64,000 nt of DNA from Thuidium tamariscinum. Its lineage: Eukaryota > Streptophyta > Bryopsida > Hypnales > Thuidiaceae. Of this stretch, positions 38,390-51,260 are shown one piece after another; position 1 is the first letter of the stretch; every line of letters begins with the position of its first letter. Below the pieces are notes generated by a model. That model was not told the DNA's origin. It ran no database searches and saw only the letters and a program-made list of their open reading frames with translations. The position numbers and the translations under genes were made by a program. Location: NCBI GenBank assembly GCA_947034885.2, contig OX344757.2:7192001-7256000 (forward strand), given 5' to 3'.

Positions 38390-40300
38390 ACAAATGCACT
38401 ATTTCAACCTTATTTGCATGACTCTGGTTTGTGAATCTCCAGTTAGGAACTCAATTGGCTGAGTCGACTGGCTTTTTATAAAATTGGTGTGATGGTAAGG
38501 TATTCGGAGATGAAGTTCGTGATTGACGCAACTCAAAATTCTCACAATTGGGAGAGACGTTTCACTGAAGTCCCTGTGGAATTTGCACTGTTTGTGAAAT
38601 GTTGCGATGTCACATGTGCAGTTTTTTTTAGGATTTAGGATTTCGAAGTATTAGCTCGTTTGGTCCTGAGTCTTCCGTATGTAGCAGCTTCCCTACGACC
38701 TTGAACTTAGAATTTTTTATGGTCTTCTTCGGGCAGCAGGTATTTCTGACGATACACGTATTAAGGCAACAGACGCTCATCAGTCGACATTTGTTGGCGA
38801 TCTTTAGAAGTTTGATAAAGAGAATTCATCGAGGGAAGCTTGGATAACTTTTTTTGTGTCGATTGCGCAGAGTTCATTCAAGTGCCGACAGTACAAACCG
38901 ATGCAGTTGAAGAGCTAAGCTAGTTCTGGTGTGCAACGTGCTGGCCTTGCCAACAGCATAGTGATTCACTTGATTGGGCCAGTACTACTAACCCCTGTAC
39001 CAACTGATTCGAAGCTAACAACCGTGCTGGTCGGTGCGCTGCTTGGGTAATTGGCCCTGTTTCCATCTGTAATGCCTTTGTGTACTTTACACATGGTCGT
39101 GAGTCTGACAGTATTACAGTGCAATCTGAGACACCATTGCAGTAGTAAATCAGTGTTGTTGTTCTAAATCTCTGCAAACATGACTAGAGCTTGATTGGAA
39201 CTTGGGCTAACTTAGCATGAGGTTAATTTTAAAGTTTGAATGGCTTCACATAACGGGATATTTTAATCGTTATGATTCATATTTTCGTGCTTGTGTTCTT
39301 AGGTGCTGAGACCATCGGTTAACAGATTCCTGCTTCTTCATTACAGTGTTGATTTTCAGTCCTTCCCAGAATCTAGCCGCAGATGACTCTCACCAGACGA
39401 AAAACTATTGCAGATATTTATCTCCCCATGAAAACCACTTGCATATGGGGCTTGCGAATGCAGCTGCTGTGCACATCATCTTCAAGGTAAATAAGTACCA
39501 CTTTGGCTGTTGTTCTGTACTCAGTGCAAAGTCTTTGATGTGATTTGTCTTGCTGTTTCCCGTACTCTGGTGGTTGATCTGGGGTCCTCCTCTCTTCTAT
39601 TATTTTGTTTGCGTATGGCTCTACTTACTAGGGAAATGATTTCATTTCATTCCAACTTCTGTGAAACCACTAGTGAACTCTACAACCCCAATGTTTATGG
39701 TTGTGCAGCACATGCCTGAACTTGCTGACAGATCGAAGGAGAACCAGAAGATCTAAAATCATGCATTCGAGGTGGGAGGCCGGAAACCCTGTTTCTCAGA
39801 AGTCCAAGAGCCAGGTGCTGCCTTCGTTAATGAGACACCGCTAGTTGGTGCAGAGTTGGGAGCCTGTTGTGGTCCATGCTTGCTTATCATGTCTTCAATT
39901 CCGGTGCATTGATGCAAGTGGATGGAAACATGAGCTGTTGGAAGGACTTGTGTCAAGCTAATGTGGGCTTTGCGAAAGCTCCACGAGTGGTGTTTGTACT
40001 AACTGACCCAGTGAGAATGTTTTGGACAGCCTAGACTAGAAAGCAAGCGCTTGGAGTAGGTGCGGAAAGGACTGTCTATGAAAGACTGTGCCCTTTGTAT
40101 CTGAAAGCTGCTAATGGAGGATAGGCTTGTCCATTGATGTTCCCACTTTGTAAACAGTGGGTCCTTGTACTTGGAATGCTCTTTTGCCTGTAACATGGGT
40201 GAGTTTGTCTTGCATCTGTTTCCAGTCTTGGCAAGCTCATCACTCCATACAGCTTGTTCGTTCTGCAAGTAATAGTATGGAGGTGGAGACCACCAGAAAA
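38390..40300. other. Region of gene-like base composition without recognisable exons
   Basis: Composition is less AT-rich than the DNA to the right, and some stretches look transcribed (GT/AG pairs, for example the donor-like GGTAAATAAG at 39486). No open frame shows a family motif. Could be a non-coding transcript, a decayed gene or long untranslated regions. Confidence 0.3.
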
Positions 40301-41379
40301 TTGATCACTTGATCATGCTCTATGTATGCATTTGATGTGCGGTTGTTGTGTGCATGGGAAAAATCTGGTGGTGGGTTTGTAATCCAGAGTTGAAGTGAAT
40401 GAAATTTTAATTTGTTTTAAAATTGCATGACCCAGTTAAAGTTAAAAAATCATGAACTCTTAATAAGCAGAGGGGGGCAAATAGGATGTTTGAAAATTTG
40501 CTACATATGGAAGTATACGATTGAACCCTCCTATAACTTATTTGTATGTGCACAGCAGATGATTGTTTGATTATTAATCAAAGTCTCCAGTAATGGAATA
40601 TAAAGCTTTATGTAGAAGAGTTCAACGCGACCTGGTAGAACTCAATGACAGAAGTGTAAATATAACCGATGTCCTCTTTAGCTTCTTCTTTTTTTTAGAG
40701 TTTTAGGGTTCAGATTTAGGGCTAGGGTCTAGGGTTTTAAGGTCCTTGTAATATTATGGGTTCCTTGTTTGTAAAGAAATATTAATACTTCAAAGTGTCA
40801 ATTGCTCATAAATCCCTAAAGTCCCAAGAGTCTCCTTGGGAAAGTACCTATTATCTGCATTTTTGGCTAGATTTGTTTATTTTCTTTCAATATGGGAAAA
40901 TTGATCAATTTTCTTGCAATATAGTATTCAAGAACAGGAACAATAGATATGTGACAAACTGACAATAAGCCCATACCAAGTGAATGAAGTGACAACAGAA
41001 AAGAAAAAAATATATACAAAATCTTGAAATAGATTTTCTTAATTATTTTTTGTAAATTAAATTTTTGTTTACTTAGAAAAGTGTGATTCATTCCATTTAA
41101 ATTAGTGATGTGAAAGTTATACACCATCTTGTATTGTAGATAAGTATAATACATTTTTGAAAAAATAATTCATTGGAACTTTTTTTAAACTCAATATAAG
41201 CAATTTTTCCCCACAAAAAGTCTCACGCACTTCAATTTGATTTTTGAAACGATTACTTATGTTAGAATTAGGGTGTTTCAATTCCATCTTAGAGCTATCA
41301 ACAATTTAGTTTTTCTTTCTATCTTCAACTTAATAATTTTTTAAAGAATGAAAATCATATGTAATTCAATAACATGTAT
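40301..41379. other. AT-rich intergenic DNA, nothing recognised
   Basis: There is a telomere-like run of GGGTTT and AGGGT motifs at about 40702-40740. Otherwise I see no gene and no defined repeat. Confidence 0.45.
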
Positions 41380-42240
41380 GACAAATTTCAAGGCCAAAAG
41401 ATTCACAAAGAAAAAGATGTTTGAAATCTACCAAGAATGTGTAGATCTAAGAAAGTTAACAATTTCACTATTGCCAACTTAGACACCCTCTTGAGGATTG
41501 AGATTCTTTTTTTTTATATAAATTTTTTGTGCAATATATATCATCTCTATATCAATAAAATGAGTGCCAAATTTTGAGGCCACAAGATTTACAAAGAAAA
41601 AGATGTTTGAAATCTACCTATATGTGTAGTTTGAGAAACAATTTCACTACTTCTAACTTTGACACCCTCCCAAGGGCTGAATTTTTTTAATTTACCATGA
41701 AATTTTTTTCATGAGATTACCTCTATATTGATAGTATTTATGCCAAATTTCAAGTCCAAAAGATTCACCCAAAAAAAATTTGAAATCTACCAGCATAAGT
41801 AGTTGTAAAAATGAATTTTTCAATCTGTATTATAGTGCCATCATTTATAGGTCAAAGTTTGCCACAAATGTAATCATTATCACAATTAGACATGTTGGTA
41901 GATTTTGAATATCTTTCTTGGACTAAATCTATTGGGCTTGAAATTTAGCACATATACTATCAACATAGAAGTTATTTCATGGAAAAAAATTCATTGTAAA
42001 TAAATAAAAATTTAGCCTTTGAGAAAGTGTCAAAGTCAATAGGAGTGAAATTGTTTCTCAAAAGCAAAGATGTTGGTAGATTTTCAACATCTTTTTCTTT
42101 GTGAATCTTTTGGCCTTGAAATTTATCTCACATGTTACTAAATCAGAGATGATGTCATGACAAAAAATTCTTGTAAAAAATAAAATTTCAGCCCTTAAGA
42201 TGGTGTCAAAGCTAGCAATAGTGAGAATTTTTTGCTTGGG
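41380..42240. repeat. Inverted arrays of a unit of about 190 bp (three units facing two)
   Basis: Units at about 41388-41560, 41570-41740 and 41745-41810 share CAAAAGATTCACAAAGAAAA, TTTGAAATCTACC and GACACCCTC. Reverse-complement units at about 41890-42060 and 42070-42230 carry GGTAGATTTTCAACATCTTT and GTGTCAAAG. The block is a tandem array folded back on itself, with its axis near 41850. No coding potential. The origin is unknown; it may be a foldback transposon with tandem-repeat arms. Confidence 0.75.
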
Positions 42241-44474
42241 AATGAAAAAAATGCCATGTTCACTTGTACCTTATTGTACTTGTTTTATAAATTTAATTTT
42301 TTCTATTTTTATAAATATGATTTAACATGTAATTGAATTGATGAAAAGTTGACCTTTTAAAAGGACTTTTTGGCTTCAAATCTTTACATATATTTTATTT
42401 TGTATATAGATAGGTATACCATGCCTAGCTAGTTGCTTTTGTTAAAAAACATGAGGGGAGATTTGAGAAGCCCACAAGTTTTTTAGAGTTCCCGGATTGT
42501 AGAAATGTGCCACATTAGCAGTTTGACATGGTTAAGACACTACCACAACAATATTTATTTATTTATTTTTAAATTTTAATTAGGTTTAAGTTAGTTTTAG
42601 GTTTCTTCACACTTTTTAGAATTTTTGAAAAAAAATGAAAAAATGAAAATTCAAAAGTTCAAAAATTTTAGCCAATAGGGCTAGTTAACACTGTCTTCTC
42701 TATAAAATAGAATTTGTTGTTGCAAACATCATAGATTGTACATCCAAAAAAATAATAATTACGTATCATTATAATCTAGAGGACTACATTATCAACAACA
42801 TTTTCAATGATTTCTCATATTTTTTCTAAAGGCTTGTATTTGGGAGACATCATATAATTAAACTATATATATAGTTGTATAGATGCATCAAAAATTATAC
42901 AATTGAAAGATGACATTTTCTATATAGATCTATGATTGTGAGGCTGTCTTTTGAGTGGATAGTAGTCACAAACAGTCATTCAAAAGATAGCCAATTTTTT
43001 TTAGTTCCCCCACAACTCCCCTGGATTACACAAAAATTAATTAATTAAAATTAATTCTCTCCTATCCTTCCCCCCCACCCTACTTATAATTTTCAACACT
43101 AGTGAATTTGACAATCAATATGGGATTATCTCCCATCTCTCCCCTACCATATCCTATATCCACTCATATATCTGTATTTGTTCCCATAGCTATATCTGCT
43201 TGCATAATTATATCCATAATTATATTTGTATTTGTATTTAAAATTTGTACAATACATATACCATATCCAGGAGTTGAAATGAACTATACAGATGAAGTGC
43301 CACTCCAAAGATTGACGACAAGGGAGGGAGTCCTTTCCTTTTTTTAATCAATGTTTTTGTTTTTTGTTTTAGGGATGGGGGGGTCTTTTAATTCAATGAC
43401 TCTTGTTTTTTCTTCTCGGGGTTTGGGTGGCAGTTTGGGCGAGTTTGGATGGATTTTTGTAATCACAAGAGATAGTATAGCATAAATTTTATGAATTTTC
43501 AAAGTTTAAGTTTTTAGTATTATTTGTGGATTTTTGTAATCAAATCTTATCAAATGTCTGTATTTTTTATTCAGGATAAGATTATCTTTGAATTTCTAGA
43601 ATCTCTAATATTGAAATAAAAGTCTATATTAGAAGTGATGTTCTTTCCTATATTATGCCTTCATATCATAATGTATCAAATGCTAGCCAATCATTTAATA
43701 TCTTTCAATATTGTAACAATAGTGGTGGTTTCTAGCCTTTTCTTGTTTTGAGTAGTATACAAATGATTTAATTGTTTTGCCTTTCATGGCATAAGAGTAC
43801 TTAAAGGGTACAAACATGAGAATACTCTTTGTTCCAATTTTTATTAGTAATAACTTGTCTCAATGAGAATATTTCAAATCCAAAGACATATATTTCAGAT
43901 TAAATATAGGTCATTAATTTGAATTTTTAGAATTAATTTATTAAAAAAATTAAATTTATCATATTTTAGATTATGTATTTGTGAATTCATTGCAAGAAAA
44001 ATCTTTAATAATTTTTCGTTATTTGATTGCAATTTCACTTTGAAAGATTTTTGAATTAATTGTTCTACATTTTGTTTCTAAGTCACATTGATAAAACAAC
44101 AAAGTCTTACAATAGAAATGTATCTTACATACAAAATATAATGTAGGCATTAGAGGTTTTCTTACCATGTTGGAAGACTGCGAGTTCCTAGACTATGGGA
44201 ACTCGCTGAAAACTGTCCTAGCAATTGATTTTATGTGGAATAGAGATTGCCACATCAGATAATAATATTTTTTTAATTTTTAATTTAAATTTTTTTTTTA
44301 AATTTTTTTTAAATTTTTTTTAATTCTGACCAGTAGTGGCTGGTTTACAGAATGGGGAATGAGGCTGGAACAATCTCTCAATACCCCGAAAAAACCTCTT
44401 ATGCAAATATATCTTTAGGTAAGAATCTAAATAAGATGGTCTTACAAACACTATACAATTCAAAAAATTGCCTT
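42241..44474. other. AT-rich intergenic DNA, nothing recognised
   Basis: Homopolymer-rich (for example poly-T/A at about 44270-44325) with a pyrimidine-rich stretch near 43060-43260. I see no gene. A short hairpin (GCGAGTTCC...GGAACTCGC) is at about 44179-44204. Confidence 0.45.
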
Positions 44475-44608
44475 AAATTGGAGCTCTTAGCCTATTTAAG
44501 AATCAACATATATTTTTCAGTGGGTGATTTGTTGCTTCAAATTAAATTAGAAGCTCTTAGTCTAATTAAGAATTATCATATATTTTTCAATGGGTGATTT
44601 GTTGCTTC
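44475..44608. repeat. Tandem duplication of a segment of about 65-70 bp
   Basis: AGCTCTTAG...TTAAGAAT...ATATATTTTTCA followed by GTGGGTGATTTGTTGCTTC occurs twice in a row with a few differences. Confidence 0.8.
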
Positions 44609-44867
44609 AAATTGACTTGGCTTAGACGCTAGCATCAAAAATATAGGATTCTTGAGCATTTGGAGTGAATTATTGTGGGAATTCCATCTAAGCCAAGGGG
44701 ACAAGGGATTCTCCAAAGCATCGTCATTATTGTAAGTCATATAATCCAAATGGATCAAATTAGTCAAATTACTGAGGAATAGTATAAACAAATGCCTTCA
44801 TTTTGCACTTAATCCCTACAAGAGCAATTTGTGGACATCTCAAAAACTATGTTGCTAAACTTGGAAG

Positions 44868-45425
44868 GGGGTGAATGCAAGAAACACTTGTACTATTTTG
44901 TGTCACACTACATGTGCTAAGCTATTTTTTTGCTATAACTTTTGTGTTTTGACTCTAAATGACTCAAGATTTATAGAAAAGGTACTCATGACTATTATAC
45001 TCTTTTACTAATTCTTTTGTAATTTTAAAAAATAGTTAAATATTTAAAAATAGACCCCAATTGAATGTCACAAATGCCAATTTGGAGTTTTTTAGTACTA
45101 TTTAGCACCCCAAAAAACCAATTTTGAGCTCAAATTTGGACCATCTCCATAAAGTTCTTGCAAATGGACAATTTTTTTCTTAATTCCTATTTTTTACTAA
45201 TAAAAATATCAAAATATGCATTTTCTTCAAGTTTAGCACTTTTCAAGTTCTCCTACTTAGAGATTTTCTTAACAAATTTCCTTCAGTGGTTTTCTTCATC
45301 TTAAAGGTATATACATTAGTCATTTTTTTTTTTTAATTCAAAAATTATTTTTCTAATTTTAAAGTACTCTCAAAAAAATCATTCAAACGCAACAAATAGT
45401 ACAAGTATTTCTCGTATTCACCCAC
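44868..45425. mobile_element. Inverted-repeat element, TTGCAAGAAACAC family, copy 1
   Basis: The left end GGGTGAATGCAAGAAACACT, continuing TGTACTATTT, is mirrored at the right end (AAATAGTACAAGTATTTCTC...TTCACCC). Length 558 bp, non-coding. The interior shares CTCCTACTTAGAGA-like text with other copies of the family. Confidence 0.8.
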
Positions 45426-46006
45426 AAATATGGCCCCTTATAATCAACATAGTTACAAAAATATACAGATAATTGAACAAATAGGTGAATTCTTTATTTC
45501 TATAGTAGACCCTTCAAGGACAAGAAAACCTTTTGCAACAATATAGAATATCATGAATTTAGTGGTGTATTGTAAAAAAAATTTGACCAAATAATTCTTG
45601 ATACAGAATAATTTAATGATTATGATAGTACATAATATTTGAACTTTACAGGCCTTTTAAGGGTTAAAAATGAAATCATCCATTAAACTTTTAGAATAAT
45701 TTTCTTCATTATAGTGTTGATTCTAGGAGGACAATGAGGACACTAAATGTTTGATAGATGAAAGAAAAATCCTATATATAGGACATAAGTGTAGGTATTT
45801 ATCTTTGAAATTTTGTATGGAAAAAGGAAGTATTGCAGTTGTGTGGTTTGACCTCCAATAAGTACTTTTGTTTTCTTAAGCATATGATTCAAATGGTCAT
45901 TTGGAAATGGATTTTTTTCGATGATAAATAGCCTATCCTTTGAAGGATAAAAACATCATGATATCCAACATTTCAAATTATAGTAAAATATTTTTGAAGT
46001 ACCTAT

Positions 46007-46753
46007 GGAGGATTGCAAGAAACACTTGTCCCTTTTTGGTCTCCTTGACCTCTAATAGGTAGTTTTTTGCTCATAACTTTTCAACTTTTGTCTTTTTGTC
46101 TTGAAATTTGGAATTAAGGTACATACAAAAGTTTTAGATGTTGAATTTTTTTTCAAATTTTTAAAAATTAGTTTACTATTTTAACCTGCCCTCAATTTGA
46201 TATCTATCTAAGCCATTTGGGGGGATTTTAGTCCTATTTTTGATCCAAAATTCAAATTAAAGCCACAAATTAGGCAAGTTGGAGGTCTACTAACATTACA
46301 AGGATTGACAATGAAATTTTATGAAAATTGCAACATGTTTGTTGTGCACATGGGGTCAAAGTGACCTTCCTTTGCACAAAGGCTACAAAGAGGGAAAAAA
46401 TTCCTAGAGAAATTATTTATTGCAATGTGAGCACAATCTTGTCTTAAAAAAATGAATTTCATAAAAATATTTTTTTTGAGTTTCTTTTTAATTACTAAAA
46501 ATGAAATGGTCTACAAACCCCTTTTCTAGTATTTTCTACTATCAATGGCTGATGTAGTACTTTGTAGCACTCTGTAGTTTTGCATAGTACTAATTGATGG
46601 TCTAGATCCGTAGGCACCCTGAATTGATGTTTAAGATTTGTAGGCACACTACTTACATGTGGTAATGGTAATATCGCGTAGTATTACCAATCCTATGACC
46701 AAAGACTTAATTTTTGACTCAAAAATATGAAGTGTTTCTTGCAATCACCCCCA
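46007..46753. mobile_element. Inverted-repeat element, TTGCAAGAAACAC family, copy 2
   Basis: Starts GGAGGATTGCAAGAAACACT and ends AGTGTTTCTTGCAATCACCC. No coding potential; AT-rich interior. Confidence 0.75.
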
Positions 46754-46973
46754 TAATAAACTTGAAACTCCCCATTCTTAGTAAGGTGGGAAGTTCATAA
46801 ACTAGTGTAGTCATTCTAAATTTTTCATTTTTGACTATTTGCCTTGTATAGTGTAAATGTAGGCAATTTGTGGAATAGTTTTTACATTTGTAAAGGTTAA
46901 TAGACTAATTGTTAGATAGATCTAAAAGGTCTCATAACAAAAGATATGAATAGTGGCCAATAAACTTGGAGAT

Positions 46974-47703
46974 GGGTCATTGCAAGAAACACCATCCATT
47001 TTCCGTAGCGTTTTGCAATACACCCCCTTTTTCTTTAGGAGTACTATTTAATTAGAAAAATAATTTTTTTTAAAATATGAAAAATATGTACAATGTATAC
47101 ACCTTAAAGAAGAAGGTACCCTATGGAGGAAAAGCTTAGGAAAATTCTCTAAGTAGGAGAACTAGAAAAGTGGGAAATCTCATGAAAATAGGCATATTTA
47201 CATTTTAATTTGTAAGAAATAGGAAAATCTCTTTTTCTCAAATCTAAAAATTTTCCATTTGAGAAGAGTTGGTGGTGATGACATTTCACCCAAAAAATAA
47301 TCTTAGCACCATTGTCAATGGTCAGAAATTGCATGCAATTGGAGTGTTGTTTGCATGCATGTAGAGGACATAAAATAATATATTTTTAGATTTTCTCTAG
47401 TAAGAATATACTTTACTAATATGCAAATGCACCATGAAAATTTCAACTTTAGATCATTAAATTTGGGTACTCCTAACGTAGTAAAAACCCCTAAACTTCA
47501 ATTTGTGACAAATTAACAAAAATTAATTTTAAATATAAAAGGATTTTTTTTAATTTCTGAAAAATAAGGGATGTAAAAACCATCAAGTTAGAGAGTTCCA
47601 ATAATTATTTCATATTCTCAAATATTCTCAAAAGTTATAGCAGAAAAGAACAACGAAACTCCAATTGTAACGGGAAATAGGACCGGTGTTTCTTGCAATC
47701 ACC
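46974..47703. mobile_element. Inverted-repeat element, TTGCAAGAAACAC family, copy 3
   Basis: Starts GGGTCATTGCAAGAAACACC and ends GGTGTTTCTTGCAATCACC. The interior contains AAGTAGGAGAACTAGAAAAG, which recurs at about 48775 and inverted near 49660. Confidence 0.75.
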
Positions 47704-48276
47704 TAGATTGTTCATTGTGAATAGTTCTCTAACTGATTAGACATAGCAAAAACAATTTGTCATTTCTATCTATCTCTCTAACTCATTTTTTCTCTCCAAT
47801 ATCTTTAAAAGTCAAGTTGTCTTCATTTTTCTTCTTGTAGTTTTCTTTAAATGCTTGATTGTGATTTTATATTCTTTTTTATTAGCCAGTGATTGGCTTT
47901 AAACTTTGTCAATTTGTCAATTGGCCAGTGATTGGCTTTATAAATAATATTTTATTAGATTTCATTCCTAATCCAATACAAAATTCCCTGCGAACGAACC
48001 TTTACTACTATACTATGATAAAATTAACAATTTCAATGGCGTTGTTAATTTCTGGCATGACAAGTACTTAAGCTCTCCAACTACCTATGTCTTCAAATTT
48101 ACACTATTTGTACATTTATACAAGCATTTGTACAAGGTTCTTTTTTATACCAACAATATTCAAATAGCATACATTTGAACGCGTCCTCAATTTTTGAGCC
48201 CTATGCCATTTCAACTTATAAAATTTCCAAATATATGAAAGAACTTGACTTAAATTTCAACTCCATTTGCCTTTGA

Positions 48277-50498
48277 GGGTGATTGCAAGAAACACTTGTC
48301 CTATTTTTTGTCTCCTTGGGCTTGGACATGTGGGTTTTTACTCATAACTTTTGCATCATTTGTCCATTTTATACGAAACTTGAAATAAAGGTACCTATAA
48401 AAGTTCTAGATATAATCTAATTTTTTTAATTTAAAAAAATTATTTTATTATTTTTAAACAACCCCCAATAGGATGTCTACCTTGGCTATTTAGGATGGGG
48501 TGTGGGGTGTGGGGTGTGGGGGTTAGTCCTATTTTTGACCCCAAAATGCAAATTTTAAGCTCAAAATTGGCATGCAAGGACTTTTATTAAAGTTATACAA
48601 GGGTCATTGCAAGAAACACCTGTCAATTTTGTTGCGTTTTGCAACAGTATTCATGATTTTTTCAAGTGTACTATGAAATTAGAAAACTAATTTTAAATTT
48701 TTTTTAAAAATATGAATAATTTATACACTTCTAAAATGAAGGTTTTCACAAAGGAAATGGATAGAAAATTTCTCTAAGTAGGAGAACTTGAAAAGTGCCA
48801 AATCTCAAGAAAATTGGTACTTTCATTCAAAAATTAGGAAAAAATAATAAAAATAAGTAAATTAAAAAAAAAGTGATCATTTGCAACAACTTTATGGAGA
48901 TGGTCAATCACCAAAAAATCCACCAAAATCATATTTTTATATGTTTCAAAATACAAGCAGAAAGAAGCTCACTTTGTAGACCTCCACATGACATAAAATT
49001 AACTATTTTTAAAATTCCTTCCTTGGAAAGCTATAAGTCTACTAGAACACCATCTCATCCAAATTTCATCTCAAAATCATTAAAAAAAGGTATTTCATAG
49101 AGTGATTGCAAGAAAAGGCTCTACTATTTGGCGTCACAATCCAAGTGATTTTCATACCATTGGGTATAACTTTTGGGGAATTAAGCCAATGTACTTGAAA
49201 TTTTTATTGAAGATGTAAAACTTGATATTAATAAGATTCATTATTTTTCAGAAATTTTCAAAAATAATTTTCTATTAAATTTTAATTTAGCTAATTTGTC
49301 ACACTTTGCGATTTAGGGTTTTTTTAGTACTGTAGAGTATCCAAAATTAGTGATGTAGCCTTGAAATTTATGTAGTCTATTCCTACACTGGAGATTCATG
49401 TGTCCACCAAAAAGAATTAAGAAAAACATTATTTTATATCCTCTACATTCATGCAAATAGGGACCTCTTGTGCATACAATTCTGAACATTGAAAATGGTT
49501 TGAAAATCATTCTTTTAGTGAAATCTCATCACCATTAGTCCTTCTCAAATTTACAATTTTTAATTTTTCTTAAATGTATTTTTCCTATTTTTTACAAATT
49601 ATTACAAAAAGAAATGTAAAAGTGCTCATTTTCATGAGATTTTCCACTTGTCTAGTTCACCTACTTAGAAAATTTTCCTTTGTTTTTCCTTCACATGGTA
49701 CCTTCTTCTTGAAGAAATATACATTGAACATATTTTTTATTTTAAAAGAAATTTTTTTTTTTAATTTTTAAAGTACTCCCAGAAAAAAATGAGTACTATT
49801 CCAAAACGAGACAAAAAACAAGAGGCCTTTCTTGCAATCACCCCATAGTACTAAACGTCCCTAAATTGCAAAGTGTGACATTCAATTGAGGGATATTTTT
49901 GGATAGTAAAACATTTCTTAAAATTATGAAAAATTATGGAAGGTGTATGATAGTTATGAGTAGCTTTCCTTTAAATCTTGAGTCATTTGGATCCAAAACA
50001 CAAAAGTTATGGCCAAAAAACAAATCAGCATGCAATGTGTGACACAAAATAGTACAAGTGTTTCTTGCAATGACTTGTAAGACCACAAAGAAATTTTTGA
50101 AAAATAATTAGTTGTCCAGCCTCCACATGTGCTCAAAGAGTCAAAGTGAACTACCTTTGTGCACATGTATAGAACACAATTTATTTTTCTCAAAGATAAA
50201 AATGGTTGAAGAGAAGCATCTTGAAGTTAGGAAGAATTTTTTTTTGAATTTTTTTTACTATTTTTAAGAATCAAACATCAAAGTGTCTATTTTCATTGTA
50301 TATTCCATTGTGATTTTTTTGTGCATAAATTTTAGAGTTAAATTTTTTTAGGTCTGAATTTTAAAAGGTACAATATTCTCATTGCTCTTTAGATTATCCA
50401 TATTTTATTTTATTTTTAAAAAATTATTCCAATAGTCACATGACTCATTGAAATAGGCCATTTTGATCCAAAAACGGTAAGTGTTTCTTGCAATGAGC
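48277..50498. mobile_element. Nest of three TTGCAAGAAACAC-family elements inserted into one another
   Basis: Left ends (GATTGCAAGAAA or CATTGCAAGAAA) occur at 48277, 48601 and 49102. Right ends (TTTCTTGCAATCAC or TTTCTTGCAATGA) occur near 49845, 50074 and 50498. The simplest bracket pairing is 49102-49845 inside 48601-50074 inside 48277-50498. Pairing is by end similarity only. No coding potential. Confidence 0.6.
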
Positions 50499-50963
50499 CT
50501 TAAAGGCAGATGTATTGAAAAATATTTTAAGAAGTTTCATTTCTCCAAAATCACTTTTAATTTTTAAATGGGCACTTATTGGAACTCTTACCTTAATGGC
50601 TAAACTTCTAGCATACATGAAAGTTTGATTCTGCACTCTGGTTAGTTTAGGGTTGTTGAAATTGTATTTTCATATTATATTCTTAGGGTCTCATGTCACC
50701 TCTCACCAATTGCAAGATGACACCTTGACATTTTTCACAAAAAATTACATAATTATTTCCAAATCTAACCTTCACATAGGATATTTCTTGTTTGGGCAAT
50801 CCAAGGTTCAGTCCTCTCATTAACTTGTAAATATTTTAGCTTTGAAAAATGCAATCCTTGGTTTGAAAAACTACCAAATGATGGTGAAAAAGTACCCAAA
50901 CCAAATGGTATGGGTTCAATGAGTGGCTATGACAGGTTGTTTATCTGGCATGAAATCAACCTC

Positions 50964-51260
50964 TAAGGTAGGGGGCTGTAAAAGCGACCCTTTACCAACT
51001 GATTTGCATTTTGGGGAAATTGAACTCCTTAAAACAATTTTTAGTAAATTTTCGTGGTAAGAAAAATGGAATTGGCATCTAACCCAAGTCATTTCATATT
51101 TTTTGGACCTTCATGGAATTAGTTATGAATTTTTGAAGTTGAAAACACAGTGGTTTCTAAAAGCCACCCCTCCTGAAATGTACACTTTTGGTACATGTTA
51201 GAGGCAAAATCTACCAGATTGCTTTTAGAGACAGGGTTCCAATTACAACCCCCTACCTTA
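50964..51260. mobile_element. TA-flanked MITE with AGGTAG ends, copy 1
   Basis: TAAGGTAGGGGGCTGTAAAA at the left is mirrored by TTACAACCCCCTACCTTA at the right. The TA at each border fits a 2-bp TA duplication with AGGT...ACCT inverted repeats, as in Tc1/mariner-type MITEs. Length 297 bp. Confidence 0.75.

Noticed and set aside
40691-40740. Interstitial telomere array
   Set aside because: The AGGGTTT-like units are too few and too irregular; they fit scattered telo-box-like text.
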